The notes below the pieces were generated by a model. It saw only the letters and a list, made by a program, of their open reading frames with translations, had not been told where the DNA came from and did not search any database. The position numbers were made by a program, and so were the translations under genes. Source: CADCWK01 sp964244115 (GTDB lineage Bacteria > Chloroflexota > Chloroflexia > Thermomicrobiales > UBA6265). From it: DNA of 33,008 nucleotides. Below are positions 32,501 to 33,008 of the stretch, piece by piece. The first letter of the stretch is position 1; each line of letters begins with the position of its first letter. The DNA is taken from NCBI GenBank assembly GCA_964244115.1, contig CAXTHM010000043.1:1-33008 (forward strand), read 5' to 3'.

Positions 32501-33008
32501 ACGCGGCGGATGGCGACACGCCCTCGTCCACCCCCATGCCGGCCGAGCCGGAGCGCGAGATCGCCCGACTGAAGGAGCGTCTGCGCCGGATCGGGTACGT
32601 CGGCGATGATGCCATCGGCGAGTTCGAGCGCGAATCCAGCCACCACGCCTTCATGCGCGAGCAGCTCGACGACGTCACGCAGGCGGCCGTCTCGCTGCGG
32701 GAGCTCCTGGCCGAGCTCCACACGACCATGCGCGAGCGCTTCGACGAGACGTTCGGCCGGGTCGCCGAGGCGTTCAGCGAGGCCTTCACGGAGCTGTTCG
32801 GCGGCGGCTCGGCGCGGCTGGTCATGACGAGTGGCGAGAACGGCGGCACTGGGAGCGGCGGCGCACCGGGCGGGATCGACATCGTCGCCCAACCGCCCGG
32901 CAAGCGGCTCCAGAACCTGTCGCTGCTCTCCGGCGGTGAGCGCTCCCTGACGGCGGCGGCCCTGCTGATCGCGATCCTGCGGGTCAACCCGACCCCGTTC
33001 TGCCTGCT
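29515..33008 (+). CDS. smc: Chromosome segregation protein SMC (C-terminus cut by window edge)
   Basis: The first 1164 codons of a condensin SMC ATPase, which organises and segregates chromosomes with ScpAB. After a 33-residue non-conserved extension come LTKLEVHGFKSF and the Walker A GPNGSGKS (residues 63-70). A long coiled coil follows, then a hinge (about residues 527-690, with SGIRGTVGELI and the glycine-rich GGSVTGGA). The return coiled coil leads to the signature LSLLSGGERSLTAAALL near residue 1135. The Walker B/D-loop end, expected within the next ~70-100 residues, lies beyond the window. ATG 29515 follows GAGAGGAG by seven bases. An extra Pro/Asp/Ala-rich insert (ADGDTPSSTPMPAEP) interrupts the returning coil near residue 1005. 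It is divergent from the DUF309 fusion gene. Confidence 0.96.
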   Translation, partial: MSANPTDAAAPDSRTTSANGATAATVTPSPVGPRLTKLEVHGFKSFATRTTLVFEQGITAVIGPNGSGKSNVSDAVRWVLGETSQNALRSRKTDDVIFAGGSGRAPLGMAEVTVTFDNSTGWLPSEFTEVTITRRAFRSGDSNYLINGRRVRLKDVHQLVASLGQSYTVVGQGLMDAALSQRPEERRGLFEHAADLAGLRMKAVEAERNLAEVDANSTRLNDLLSELEPRLRALGRNARQARDWQSVRDTLLAIQRTHYRSLYTVAAEAAHAAQEIVARASTAVEAGEARLATHLAAEVSHRQELDRATQALERFGARLQATSEEAQRVGHQRDLAGERLLALTRRRQDMADTQAGLDEQAATMALELEAVVTQTATVEASVATAREAIAALRRETAEVSARRTGHERDVERLRRELRDSERRATDQQRQAALLEQRRELDAAELTRHERAITERTQRIANARADLETHDAGVVDQQAAEATLTTRLAEIAAREQAATAAVGAARRELADADRHLGEAAARQRALQQMHDSGAGLHSGVRAVVQAARSGELSGIRGTVGELIALPPRYDTAIEVALGGHLQDVVVDRWADAEAAIAHLRRVRAGRATFQPRDTVRGRGGRGRPDATLRRPGVHGLASDLIEIDDAFAGVAEALLGRTVVVDDLAVARSILGDLPTGFSAVTLGGDIARTGGSVTGGAAVRETGTLARERELRELPEQVAALATDRQGRVDALAAAEAIPAMIATEARSVEGELAGLRAMARERAGQRTRLTTWLTDLETEQRGAERRLEAIRQAIVSRGDEQSAIAEVETTLAESRAELQIRLQAAETALADVGSAATTAERAIADHQRDLATLEERLRAERRRQASLTAQRQALRDELATRSERTSTLDGEITALTNQRQRLERESTALETQLATAREQRQPLDAAARTAQAALTRITAGIETERRAQLGHERARGEASLGLERARADLTAIELRIMDDLHLDDPADILAPAEPDAADGDTPSSTPMPAEPEREIARLKERLRRIGYVGDDAIGEFERESSHHAFMREQLDDVTQAAVSLRELLAELHTTMRERFDETFGRVAEAFSEAFTELFGGGSARLVMTSGENGGTGSGGAPGGIDIVAQPPGKRLQNLSLLSGGERSLTAAALLIAILRVNPTPFCL

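Overview
The window is high-GC chromosomal DNA from a bacterium, most likely from a draft or metagenome assembly because a run of ten N sits inside a gene at 2149-2158. The gene mix is a B12-dependent class II ribonucleotide reductase as a single long protein, an F420-type luciferase-like oxidoreductase, a PucR regulator beside glutamine synthetase, DUF885 and DUF309 proteins, SMC and HEPN genes. It would fit a Chloroflexota (Thermomicrobia-like) organism. That assignment is an inference from gene content, not a database result.

Layout. 1-6115 is a nitrogen block: the 5' part of gltB (minus, cut by the window edge), divergent from a glutamine synthetase followed by a PucR-type regulator. 6270-9619 (all minus) holds a lower-GC orphan beta-class DNA methyltransferase, two tandem paralogous small membrane proteins and a LacI-family repressor. 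10154-10558 holds two tandem paralogous microproteins (55 and 57 aa) behind a good sigma70-type promoter, closed by a large palindromic terminator. 10719-13395 (minus) holds a DUF885 protein and a secreted SH3-plus-NodB-like protein with a degenerate active site. 13706-16693 is a tandem duplication of Bcr/CflA-type drug exporters whose upstream regions also match. A 221-aa orphan protein follows, then an F420-type LLM oxidoreductase (minus) divergent from an EntS-like MFS exporter.

20112-21395 is the most interesting accessory block. It is a duplicated two-gene module in which an unrecognised 127-aa protein is translationally coupled to a HEPN-like protein. The first module keeps only about 12 codons of the HEPN gene and the second is intact. 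The architecture resembles toxin-antitoxin operons.

21731-25459 (minus) is nrdJ, with a long upstream region carrying two palindromes that resemble tandem NrdR boxes. 26447-27289 is a secreted protein, followed by a repeat-rich 557-bp spacer with nested inverted repeats. Next come an unusual fusion of a sugar-phosphate-isomerase-like TIM barrel to DUF309 (minus) and, divergently, smc, which runs off the right edge.

Most genes are bounded by strong hairpin terminators. Clear operon-like coupling is seen only for glnA-like/pucR, the two membrane proteins, the two microproteins and the HEPN module.
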